Shown piece after piece: positions 1 through 7,261 of a stretch of DNA of 15,927 nucleotides. The notes under the pieces were generated by a model, which saw only the letters and a list, made by a program, of their open reading frames with translations, ran no database searches and was not told the DNA's origin. The position numbers and the translations under genes were made by a program. Numbering within the stretch: position 1 is the stretch's first letter; the number at the start of each line of letters is the position of its first letter. Source of the DNA: Acidobacteria bacterium UBA2999 (GTDB lineage: Bacteria > Acidobacteriota > Vicinamibacteria > Vicinamibacterales > UBA2999); contig DDZV01000004.1 of NCBI GenBank assembly GCA_002346475.1, positions 34,314-50,240 on the forward strand. Reading direction: 5' to 3'.

Positions 1-797
1 GTGGCATGGCTCGTCGTGGTTCACTGCCAGTGGCACATTCGTTTGCTTGTTTTCTTTCAGCCCGCCCAAATGAGCAGATTTACAATCAGTGCAGTGAATC
101 ATCTAAAGTAATTTATGTTGGGTCACTTGCGGGCCTATTGCCTGGGGGACCTGGACATTCACATCAATGTGTACGGGACATCTCAGCACTTGGAGCTATC
201 CCGAACTTGCTCATGGTCGAACCAGCGACTGAATCTGAAGTTACGGCACTTTTTGACTATGCTGTTAACTCCTTGTCTTGTAGCACTTATCTAAGACTTG
301 TTTCCGTCAAGTGGCCGCTTCCGTTTGAGTATCCTGATGATTATTTAATCAAACCAGGATGTGGATGGGTGGTTCGCCCAGGTACTGACGGAGTAGCTTT
401 TGGTTATGGTCCCTGGCTTTTAGCAAATGCTTGGCATGCGGCAGAAGAAATCAAACGTACGACTGGTTTGGATATCAAGGTTATGAATCTTCCTTGGCTT
501 AACCATGTTGATATGGATTGGTTCCGAGAAACACTTGGTGATTGCCGAACTGTTATTACTATGGACAATCATTATCTTCACGGTGGCCAGGGAGAAATGT
601 TAGCTTCTGCGGCTGCCGAACTGGGTCTAACGCCTGCACGTCAGTTGACACGTATAGGAATAACTAATCTTCCTGTTTGCGGGACTAACGACGAGGTGCT
701 TGCTCACCATGGTCTGGATGTTGAGAGTCTGGCAACTCGTTTTCGTGAAGCATTGGGAATGCAAGCACCAGCAGCATCCATTTCAAAATTGCCGTGA
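1..797 (+). CDS. Transketolase-type enzyme, C-terminal part (5' truncated by window edge)
   Basis: The reading frame is already open at the left edge (a Gly codon at 3-5 precedes the first ATG at 6), so the gene starts outside the window. The visible 264 residues match the second half of transketolase. They begin with the end of the pyrimidine-binding domain (the G-MARRGSLPVAHSFACFL region) and the segment around VGSLAGLLPGGPGHSHQ (residues 38-54 from the ATG at 6). The C-terminal domain follows, with MDNHYLHGGQGEML (186-199) resembling the conserved E-D-H-GG-G region of transketolase/DXS proteins. The family moves two-carbon ketol units using thiamine diphosphate. The catalytic Glu and the diphosphate-binding domain lie upstream and cannot be seen, so a full-length enzyme and a split C-terminal subunit are equally possible. 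The stop overlaps the next gene (GTGA). The position next to a HAD phosphatase and a glycosyltransferase suggests a role in making an unusual sugar rather than central metabolism; this is inference. Confidence 0.85.
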   Translation, partial: GMARRGSLPVAHSFACFLSARPNEQIYNQCSESSKVIYVGSLAGLLPGGPGHSHQCVRDISALGAIPNLLMVEPATESEVTALFDYAVNSLSCSTYLRLVSVKWPLPFEYPDDYLIKPGCGWVVRPGTDGVAFGYGPWLLANAWHAAEEIKRTTGLDIKVMNLPWLNHVDMDWFRETLGDCRTVITMDNHYLHGGQGEMLASAAAELGLTPARQLTRIGITNLPVCGTNDEVLAHHGLDVESLATRFREALGMQAPAASISKLP

Positions 798-1522
798 TTG
801 TTCTTTTCTGGGACATTGATGGAACACTTTTAACGACAGCTAAAGCTGGAGCTTTTGCTTGGGATGATTCTGTTCGAGAAGTAACAGGTTGTGATTATGA
901 CCTCAAGTCTGTACAGATTGCTGGACTAACCGATTACCAGATTGCGGTGAATACTTTTAAGAATCTTGGCATTAATCCAACGCCAGATCTTGTTGAGCGT
1001 TTAGTTCATCGGTACGAGGAATTACTACCTTCTAGTTTGCCTCGTCGAAAGGGTCGCGTTCTTGACAATGTACGTGAGGTGCTTGAGTATCTGCGTCTCG
1101 AACGTCAAGATATCCGCTCCTATCTACTAACTGGGAACACACGTGTTGGTGCACGAGCTAAGCTTGTTTACTATGATTTGGTTGATTATTTCCCTGAAGG
1201 AGCGTTCTGTGAGGATGTCAGCGATCGCGCGACCATTGCTAAGCGTGCAGTGAAGTTAGCTCGTAGTAAAGGTGAGGTTGCTAAGGAATCGATGTTTGTC
1301 ATAGGTGATACTCCTCATGATATTAAGTGTGCGAGAGCGATTTCTGCACGAACAATTGCAGTGGCAACTGGTGGTTATTCTGTTGATGAATTAAGTTCCT
1401 ATAAACCATGGCATCTTTGTGCAAGGTTGCCCTCACCAAAGACATTTGTTCAATTATTAGACAGCAGTAAAGACACTCAATTACCAATACCTTCAGAAGT
1501 TGTACCACCCCATTCACAGTGA
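794..1522 (+). CDS. HAD-superfamily phosphatase (phosphoglycolate-phosphatase-like)
   Basis: This 242-residue protein has all HAD landmarks. Motif I is DIDGT at residues 7-11 (nucleophile Asp7, acid/base Asp9). Motif II is LLTGN at 111-115 (Thr113). A plausible motif III lysine is in RAKL at 121-124. Motif IV is GDTPHD at 171-176. A helical cap fills residues 15-85, as in the phosphoglycolate phosphatase/beta-phosphoglucomutase group. It would act in the cytoplasm on a small phosphorylated substrate, which cannot be named from sequence. The GTG start at 794 overlaps the transketolase stop (GTGA), and the stop at 1520-1522 overlaps the next gene in the same way, so translational coupling is likely. 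No Shine-Dalgarno sequence is visible. The context (inference) suggests it dephosphorylates a sugar phosphate made by the neighbouring transketolase-type enzyme. The call HAD hydrolase is firm; the substrate is unknown. Confidence 0.9.
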   Translation: MIVLFWDIDGTLLTTAKAGAFAWDDSVREVTGCDYDLKSVQIAGLTDYQIAVNTFKNLGINPTPDLVERLVHRYEELLPSSLPRRKGRVLDNVREVLEYLRLERQDIRSYLLTGNTRVGARAKLVYYDLVDYFPEGAFCEDVSDRATIAKRAVKLARSKGEVAKESMFVIGDTPHDIKCARAISARTIAVATGGYSVDELSSYKPWHLCARLPSPKTFVQLLDSSKDTQLPIPSEVVPPHSQ

Positions 1523-3267
1523 AAAGCGCTATTCGAAAATTTCAGTGGCTTTGGCGTATTAGTCGTCTTATTAGACGTTGGTACTATGCTCGTTGGAATG
1601 CGTATCCTGATTGGACTGGGTTGCTTTCAGCAAATAGAGGCCTATGGAAAGAAGCCCTTAATACTGCCCATGGCGGACCACGTATTTTGATGGCAACATC
1701 AATTGGTTCTTATGCACATGCGGTGTCACTTGAAAGTGCTATTGCTGCTGCTCTAACTTTTCGTGGTGCGGAGGTTCATGTACTTCTGTGTGATGGTGCT
1801 TTACCAGCATGTGCTGAATGTGATGCTTCGTTGTACTCAAATCTTAAGAATTTTGCTGTGCATGGCCCAAGTCGGGATCTTTGTCGAGACTGTTCTTGGC
1901 CTGCCGAGCGTGTGTTTAACAAACTTGGCCTAAAGATCCATCGTTATAGTGAATGGCTTAGCGCTGAGGAACGACACGAAGCTGCACAGCTAGCTCAAAA
2001 GCTGCCCTATGAAGAACTCAGAGATTTCCGTTTAGACAAGTTATCAATCGGTGAACATGCGTATGCGGGGGCCTTACGATTTTTTGCTAGCGGGTCTCTT
2101 GAAGACGAGCCATTGGGAGAAGCAGTTTTTCGGCGCTATCTTGAAGCAGCCTTACTAACTGCATATGCGACTAGACGTTTACTGCGTTCAGTTAATTTTA
2201 GCTCTACTGTTTTCACCCATGGTATTTACGTGCCATGGGGCATTATTAGTGAAGTTGCAAGTCATGAGCATGTTCCCATCTCAACATGGAATGTAGCATA
2301 CCGAAAACGCCGTTTCATCTTCAGTCACAATGATACTTACCATCATACTTTGATGACCGAACCACATGAGCACTGGGAGTCACTTGAACTAACTCAGACT
2401 AAAGAGCAAGAGTTGATGCAGTACCTGGCAAGCCGACGAGAAGGCCTTTTTGATTGGATAGTTTTTCACAGGCCGAAAGAAAATGATTCTCAGAATATTA
2501 GCCGAAACTTTGGGATTGATTCGTCAAAACCAGTAATTGGGCTTCTGACAAATGTTAGCTGGGATGCACAATTGCATTACCCTGCAAATGCATTTCCGAA
2601 TATGCTCGATTGGCTTGTTACAACTTGCAAGTATTTTGAAACACGTCAGGATCTTCAGCTCTTGATTCGAGTGCATCCAGGAGAGGTTAGTGGATTTCCA
2701 AAGTCTAGACAGCCGATTATCAAAGAGTTAAAGAAGCACATTCAAACAATACCCAAAAACATAATTATTGTTCCACCTGAGAGCGAAGCAAGCACGTATT
2801 CACTCATGTCTGTGTGTGATTCAGCAATTATTTACGGAACAAAGATGGGAGTAGAACTGACGAGTGTCGGGTTACCTGTTATCGTTGCAGGGGAAGCTTG
2901 GATTCGCAACAAGGGTTTAACTTACGATGCATCAACTCCTGATGAATATTTGAAATTATTGGACAAACTACCATTTCGAACACAACTAGATTCAACGGTT
3001 TTGGCGCGTGCTAGACGATATGCTTACCACTTCTTTTTTAATAGGATGATTCCATTACCATTCATAGAACCTAAAACTAATTACCCAATATATCGCCTCA
3101 AACTGACGAAACTCGACCATTTATTCCCAGGTCAGAGTAAAGGTCTTGACACTATTTGTAATGGGATCCTGCAAGGGAAGCCATTTGTTTTTAACAATGA
3201 TTCAATTACAGCAGGAGAGGAAGCTAGGGACCCTGGGAATGAACAGTCAGCGGTTCGCGCACTCTAG
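1519..3267 (+). CDS. Capsule-synthesis-family (GT-B-like) glycosyltransferase with N-terminal Cys pairs
   Basis: A 582-residue cytoplasmic protein with a basic, Trp/Arg-rich start (residues 1-30). The C-terminal half carries features of the capsular polysaccharide synthesis family (KpsC/KpsS-like, GT-B fold). These are LLIRVHPGE at 381-389, a beta strand IIIVPPESE, then SVCDSAIIYGTKMGVELTSVGLPVIVAG at 431-458, the usual nucleotide-sugar-binding region. The N-terminal half resembles a Rossmann-like domain (RILMATSIGSYAHAV at 55-69). It contains Cys91 and two CxxC pairs (98/101 and 122/125) flanking about 20 residues, which look like a zinc or structural metal site. The GTG start at 1519 overlaps the phosphatase stop by four bases. 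It probably transfers a sugar in the polysaccharide, possibly the one supplied by the two upstream genes; donor and acceptor are not evident. Some proteins of this type are annotated simply as hypothetical or capsule biosynthesis protein. Confidence 0.75.
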   Translation: MKSAIRKFQWLWRISRLIRRWYYARWNAYPDWTGLLSANRGLWKEALNTAHGGPRILMATSIGSYAHAVSLESAIAAALTFRGAEVHVLLCDGALPACAECDASLYSNLKNFAVHGPSRDLCRDCSWPAERVFNKLGLKIHRYSEWLSAEERHEAAQLAQKLPYEELRDFRLDKLSIGEHAYAGALRFFASGSLEDEPLGEAVFRRYLEAALLTAYATRRLLRSVNFSSTVFTHGIYVPWGIISEVASHEHVPISTWNVAYRKRRFIFSHNDTYHHTLMTEPHEHWESLELTQTKEQELMQYLASRREGLFDWIVFHRPKENDSQNISRNFGIDSSKPVIGLLTNVSWDAQLHYPANAFPNMLDWLVTTCKYFETRQDLQLLIRVHPGEVSGFPKSRQPIIKELKKHIQTIPKNIIIVPPESEASTYSLMSVCDSAIIYGTKMGVELTSVGLPVIVAGEAWIRNKGLTYDASTPDEYLKLLDKLPFRTQLDSTVLARARRYAYHFFFNRMIPLPFIEPKTNYPIYRLKLTKLDHLFPGQSKGLDTICNGILQGKPFVFNNDSITAGEEARDPGNEQSAVRAL

Positions 3268-3291
3268 AGTTCACGTTTTATCCAGATCTCT

Positions 3292-5076
3292 ATGATTAGT
3301 TTTATTATCTTCGCTTTAGCTATGGTGCTGTCCTTAGCGCTAGGTACAGTAGTGCGTCGTTATGCACCTGTGATGGGTACCGTTGTACCACCTCAACCAG
3401 ATCGATGGCATAACCGTGCAACTCCAACCATGGGTGGAATTGCCATTGCTGTAGCAACTTTTCTAGCCTTTGCTGTGGCAACAACTCAGATTCAGATACT
3501 TGCAACAGTAATAACCTGGGGTTCTGTTCTATCTGCAGCATTTTCAATGTTCTTTGTTGGGGTTCTTGACGATCGATTAAAGCTTTCTCCATTAGCGAAG
3601 CTAGTTGCTTCACTGATTGTCGGCGCATTTCTTGTGTTTGTGCTGACACAAAATAATGCAGTCGGGTTACCAGCAGGATATATTTTGATTTCGATTGTTT
3701 GGTTTGCTGGAGTCTGTCACGCGTTCAATCTACTTGACAATATGGACGGCCTCGCTGTCGGCGTGGCGTTAATCGCTGCAGCATTTTTTCTCTGGTTGCA
3801 ATGGGGGCTCCTTGACCAAGGACTAATACTATTGCTTCTATCGCTGGCCGGTGCATTACTTGGGTTCCTTTACTGGAACCGTAGTCGTGCCAAGTTATTT
3901 ATGGGAGATTGTGGAAGCCTATTCATTGGAGCCATACTTGGCGGTATTTCACTTATACCTGTTCTTGATGCCGGCACCACTTTCTCTATACAGCCCATCT
4001 TTGCAGTACTGATTCTTGTAGTTCCGCTTTTTGATACAGGTTTTGTGCTCGTATTACGTCGGTTGGCTGGACGGGCTGCAACTCGTGGCGGCACTGATCA
4101 CGTTTCTCACAGACTTGTCTCGCTTGGCTTCTCTGAAAGAAGCGCGGTACGTATTTTGTACTTGCTCGGAATTATTGGTGGTTTGACTGCCTGGGGGCTT
4201 ATGACCGTCAGTGGGGACACGATGCTTCCAGTGGTAGCTCTATTCACAGTGTTGGTGGGATTGCTAGGTTTGTACTTGGCACGTGTTCCCGCGTATGACG
4301 CTGGAGATTTCAATGCGTTACAACAATCATCGTTTGCACCATTTTTAAAAGACCTTACGTTTAGATGGCACGCGGGTGAAGTGCTCCTTGATCTTGTACT
4401 AATAAGTGCATGTTACTACTTTGCTTACTGGTTACGTTTTGAGGACGAAGCCCTGCTAGAGTTCTTGCCTTCATTTGGAGAGTCGCTGCCAGTAGTTCTT
4501 GGTGTAAAGCTAGCTTCGTTGTACTCATCGGGTCTTTACAGACGGTCGTGGGAGACATTTGGGCTACGCGACATTGCTGCAGTCCTTCGTGGCGTTGGAC
4601 TTGGATCCGTATTGTCAGTACTCACGGTTGCCTATTTATACAGATTTGAAAGATTTTCACGTGGTGTATTTGTCTTGGATGCATTGCTTCTCACCGTTGC
4701 AGTGATTGCTACCCGTGCATCTTTTCGAGCGATGAATTTAATTGCCTCATCACGTAGCAAGCGTAGTCAGCGGGTCCTTATTTACGGTGCAGGTGCATTC
4801 GGACAGTTGTTAGTTAGAGAGATGCGTGCGAATCAACATTGGCGGATGAATCCTGTTGCTTTTATTGATGACGATCCAGCAAAGTTACATCGTTGGATTG
4901 TAGGTGTACCTGTTTATGGTGGACTCGATAAATTAGAATCCACAATGCGGAATCATGATATCGACCAAGTCATTTTAAGTACTCCAGAGATCAAATCGAA
5001 TACTGAGCAAAAGATTCATGAAATCAGTAAAAATATTGATCGACCAGTACGACGTTTATATATGGAGATTAAATAG
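3292..5076 (+). CDS. Fusion: WecA/MraY-type phosphoglycosyl transferase + FlaA1/CapD-like N-terminal module
   Basis: One uninterrupted 594-residue frame. Residues 1-335 are a polytopic PNPT enzyme that moves a sugar-1-phosphate from a UDP-sugar to undecaprenyl phosphate at the inner membrane. Visible motifs are PTMGGI (45-50), VLDDRLKLSP (91-100, DD pair), NLLDNMDGL (146-154), LFMGDCGSL (202-210) and TDHVSHRL (268-275), all in family order. Residues about 355-480 form a new set of membrane helices beginning FRWHAGEVLLDLVLI and YYFAYWLRFE. A Rossmann domain with VLIYGAGAFG (495-504) and AFIDDDP (523-529) follows. That second part matches the N-terminal half of FlaA1/CapD/WbpM-type UDP-sugar dehydratases. 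The protein stops before their catalytic SDR domain, so dehydratase activity is not expected from it alone. It is the likely initiator of glycan assembly here. Its ATG lies 24 bases after the previous stop, with no clear ribosome-binding site. Acceptor type is well supported; UDP-sugar specificity is not. Confidence 0.88.
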   Translation: MISFIIFALAMVLSLALGTVVRRYAPVMGTVVPPQPDRWHNRATPTMGGIAIAVATFLAFAVATTQIQILATVITWGSVLSAAFSMFFVGVLDDRLKLSPLAKLVASLIVGAFLVFVLTQNNAVGLPAGYILISIVWFAGVCHAFNLLDNMDGLAVGVALIAAAFFLWLQWGLLDQGLILLLLSLAGALLGFLYWNRSRAKLFMGDCGSLFIGAILGGISLIPVLDAGTTFSIQPIFAVLILVVPLFDTGFVLVLRRLAGRAATRGGTDHVSHRLVSLGFSERSAVRILYLLGIIGGLTAWGLMTVSGDTMLPVVALFTVLVGLLGLYLARVPAYDAGDFNALQQSSFAPFLKDLTFRWHAGEVLLDLVLISACYYFAYWLRFEDEALLEFLPSFGESLPVVLGVKLASLYSSGLYRRSWETFGLRDIAAVLRGVGLGSVLSVLTVAYLYRFERFSRGVFVLDALLLTVAVIATRASFRAMNLIASSRSKRSQRVLIYGAGAFGQLLVREMRANQHWRMNPVAFIDDDPAKLHRWIVGVPVYGGLDKLESTMRNHDIDQVILSTPEIKSNTEQKIHEISKNIDRPVRRLYMEIK

Positions 5077-5154
5077 CAGCAGTCATTTGACTGTTAGTGG
5101 TGTTTATTGGAGTGTTTTTGGTGCTGAATTCGTTGTCTGAGTCCTGAGGTTCTC
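5077..5154 (+). promoter_or_regulatory. Intergenic spacer with inverted repeats upstream of GT4 gene
   Basis: A 78-base spacer, longer than most same-strand gaps here. It holds a tight inverted repeat CAGTCA-TT-TGACTG at 5080-5093 just after the preceding stop, followed by a GT-rich stretch. The hairpin has no downstream run of U long enough for a standard intrinsic terminator; the nearest T-run is at 5114-5118. No convincing -35/-10 pair was found. It may be a weak attenuator or a regulatory leader. Confidence 0.3.
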
Positions 5155-5163
5155 ATGAGAACC
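5148..5163 (+). promoter_or_regulatory. Perfect 16-bp palindrome spanning the GT4 start codon
   Basis: GGTTCTCATGAGAACC is its own reverse complement. The ATG at 5155-5157 sits at its centre, and the last two G of the GAGG ribosome-binding-like motif (5146-5149) are part of the left arm. As RNA this could form a short hairpin that hides both the start codon and part of the ribosome-binding site. As DNA it could be a repressor operator. The right arm also encodes Met-Arg-Thr, so coding constraint may partly explain it. Confidence 0.35.
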
Positions 5164-6267
5164 CTTCGAGTTGGTTTTGACGGTAGGGCGCTAACATCTC
5201 CAGCCCCTGGAATTCGTCGTTATACTCGTAATTTATTAGTCGCGTTGGCTGCGCTGAGCGGTGAAGTCGAATTAGTTGTTCTTGGAGGAAGCTCGGTTGC
5301 GGTACCTGATGGTATTTCTCATCTTAGGGCGTTGTGGAATCCAAAATCGAACATTGGATGGGTCAGTTTTGGGCTACCTCATGTTGTATGGCGTTCTGGG
5401 ATTGATATCTTACATTCTCCTGCCTACACTGCTCCGCTTTGGAGTAATAAACCGATCGTATTAACCATTCACGATGTTAGCTATGCCCGTTATCCAGAGT
5501 GGTACCCATATCGAAGAGATGTTTTTAGAAGAGCTTTCTACCACTTGAGCGCACGTAAGGCGTCAGCTGTGATAACTGATTCTAAATTTTCAGCTTCAGA
5601 AATACACGCAGCATATTCATTGCCTGACAGTCTCGTAAATGTCATTCCCTTGGGTGTTGACCCGGTGTTTACCTGTGGAGACAAAAGCGAGTCCGCTGTA
5701 TTGCCGCGCTCAGTTATACCGCCGTACATACTACACGTAGGTGACCTGCACGAGCGTAGGAACTTGTCTATGCTTGTTGATGCTGTGTTGGCCGCTCGGA
5801 AACACTTCCATAATTCTCACTTGCTCTCTCTTGTACTGGTGGGCAGTGATCATGGCATTACTAAACAGTTCAACGTTACAGATCAATGGTCTAATGCATC
5901 TCCTCCTGTAATTCATTTTGATACCGTGAACGAGAAACAGCTTTTAGCATTGTATAAACAGGCAGTCATGTTGGCTTACCCATCGTTTTACGAAGGATTT
6001 GGTCTTCCAGTATTGGAAGCCATGTCTTGCGGTACTCCAGTGGTTGCTTCACATGCGGCGTCAATACCTGAAGTTTTAGGGGATGCCGGCATCTTACTCG
6101 ATCCAAATGATTTACAGAGTTGGACAAACACAATTATCGATCTTGTTGACAATAAATTTGAGCAGGAGCGTTTGGGGGCGCTTGGTCGTTCAAGGTCTAA
6201 AGAATTCACTTGGGAACGTGTAGCAAGAGCGACGCTTGATGTTTATCAACGAGTCTATGACACCTGA
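5155..6267 (+). CDS. GT4-family (GT-B) glycosyltransferase
   Basis: A 370-residue glycosyltransferase of the GT4 family. The N-terminal domain begins LRVGFDGRALTSPAPGIRRY (residues 4-23), with the glycine of the nucleotide-sugar-side loop, and contains DILHSPAY (84-91) and LTIHDVSYARYPEWY (103-117). The C-terminal donor domain starts at ILHVGDLHERRNL (192-204). It carries YPSFYEGFGLPVLEAMSCGTPVVAS (275-299), the signature E-x7-E region that binds the nucleotide-sugar phosphate and ribose. The ending ILLDPNDLQSWTNTI is also typical. It is a retaining transferase, probably acting at the cytoplasmic face of the membrane on the lipid-linked glycan begun by the upstream PNPT enzyme. A mannosyl- or related transferase activity is common in this subgroup, but the sugar is not provable here. 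A weak GAGG lies 5 bases before the ATG, inside a palindrome. The 3' end overlaps the next gene. Confidence 0.9.
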   Translation: MRTLRVGFDGRALTSPAPGIRRYTRNLLVALAALSGEVELVVLGGSSVAVPDGISHLRALWNPKSNIGWVSFGLPHVVWRSGIDILHSPAYTAPLWSNKPIVLTIHDVSYARYPEWYPYRRDVFRRAFYHLSARKASAVITDSKFSASEIHAAYSLPDSLVNVIPLGVDPVFTCGDKSESAVLPRSVIPPYILHVGDLHERRNLSMLVDAVLAARKHFHNSHLLSLVLVGSDHGITKQFNVTDQWSNASPPVIHFDTVNEKQLLALYKQAVMLAYPSFYEGFGLPVLEAMSCGTPVVASHAASIPEVLGDAGILLDPNDLQSWTNTIIDLVDNKFEQERLGALGRSRSKEFTWERVARATLDVYQRVYDT

Positions 6268-7261
6268 AGTTTCAATTATCATCGTTAGCTGGAATGGCCG
6301 AAACCATCTTGAAGCATGTTTGTCATCCATTGCAGACCAACGTGAAGTCAATATAGAAACTATTTTGGTTGATAATGGTTCAACCGATCAAACAGTTGAG
6401 TTTGTTCAAGAAAAATTTCCATGGGTACGTTTGGTGTGCCTTGAGAGTAACAGAGGTTTTGCTGGTGGCAACAACGCTGGCGCATGCGAAGCACGTGGAC
6501 AATATTTAGTTTTCCTTAACAACGATACGGTCGTAGAGCCTGGGTGGCTAAGAGCTTTACAGGATGGCCTGAACGAGTCACATGGATTTGTAATGTCAAC
6601 CTCACGGATTGTCTATATGCATGACCCTTCTAGAATAGACAGTGCAGGTGATGGGATGACACGTGCTGGTGGTGCGTTTAAACGACTACATGGTTATCCA
6701 GTAGCTGATGCACTAGAGTCCTGTGAAGTTTTTGGAGCATGCGGCGGCGCTTGTCTTATAGTTAAATCAGTTTTTGATGAACTTGGTGGTTTTGACGAGG
6801 ACTTTTTTCTTTCCCATGAGGATGTTGATCTATCGTATCGAGCACGGCTGCTTGGTTATCGTTGCCGTTATGTTTCAAATGCGGTGGTGCGTCATCACAG
6901 CAGTGCAACGCTTGGACGTGGAAGTCGCTTAGCCATTTTTCATAGTCAGCGAAACTTAGAGTGGGTCTATTTCAAGAACACCCCACTCTTTCTTTTGTTC
7001 TGGACGCTGCCAAGCCATTTCATTTACAACTTAGTTGCGACAGTCCACTTTACACGCTTAGGATTTCTTGGCACCTTTTTAAGTGCAAAAATAAATGCGT
7101 TCTTTGGGTTTCGTCAGATTCTTCGAAAACGCTTTGTCGTACAACGTTCACGAAAATTATCTGTTCGAACACTCTTGAGGTTTTTGGAGCCGCGTTGGTT
7201 GTCTCTTAAGCTTCGTGAGGAATATTTTGATCAGTCATTGAGAAGGGATTCTTTCCAGTGA
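6257..7261 (+). CDS. GT2-family glycosyltransferase (rhamnosyltransferase-like)
   Basis: From the ATG at 6257 the product is 334 residues and begins directly with the GT-A strand PEVSIIIVSWNG (3-14), so this start is preferred. TTG at 6236 and ATG at 6239 are in frame upstream but only add seven residues outside the domain. Motifs are LVDNGSTD (37-44), RGFAGGNNAG (66-75), FLNNDTVVEPGW (86-97, the DxD-like metal and nucleotide site), a GGAC segment near 163-166, and the catalytic-base region SHEDVDLSYRARLLGY (186-201). VRHHSSAT follows at 211-218. This layout is that of WbbL-like rhamnosyl and related transferases. The C-terminal 90 residues include a hydrophobic aromatic segment (FKNTPLFLLFWTLPSHFIYN), suggesting membrane association. 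The start overlaps the GT4 stop by 11 bases and the stop overlaps the next gene as GTGA. Confidence 0.9.
   Translation: MTPEVSIIIVSWNGRNHLEACLSSIADQREVNIETILVDNGSTDQTVEFVQEKFPWVRLVCLESNRGFAGGNNAGACEARGQYLVFLNNDTVVEPGWLRALQDGLNESHGFVMSTSRIVYMHDPSRIDSAGDGMTRAGGAFKRLHGYPVADALESCEVFGACGGACLIVKSVFDELGGFDEDFFLSHEDVDLSYRARLLGYRCRYVSNAVVRHHSSATLGRGSRLAIFHSQRNLEWVYFKNTPLFLLFWTLPSHFIYNLVATVHFTRLGFLGTFLSAKINAFFGFRQILRKRFVVQRSRKLSVRTLLRFLEPRWLSLKLREEYFDQSLRRDSFQ

Noticed and set aside
3320..3649. A 109-codon open frame on the minus strand
   Set aside because: It lies entirely inside the well-supported WecA-like region in antisense; its sequence is low-complexity (Gln/Leu-rich) and shows no family motif, as expected for a shadow of a membrane-protein gene.
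5080..5118. Intrinsic terminator after the WecA fusion gene
   Set aside because: The CAGTCA/TGACTG hairpin has a two-base loop, little G+C and no adjacent U-tract; the nearest T-run is more than 20 bases away.
6236..6256. Upstream TTG (6236) or ATG (6239) start for the first GT2 gene
   Set aside because: They only add seven residues before the conserved first strand and increase overlap with the GT4 gene; not excluded, but ATG at 6257 fits the family better.
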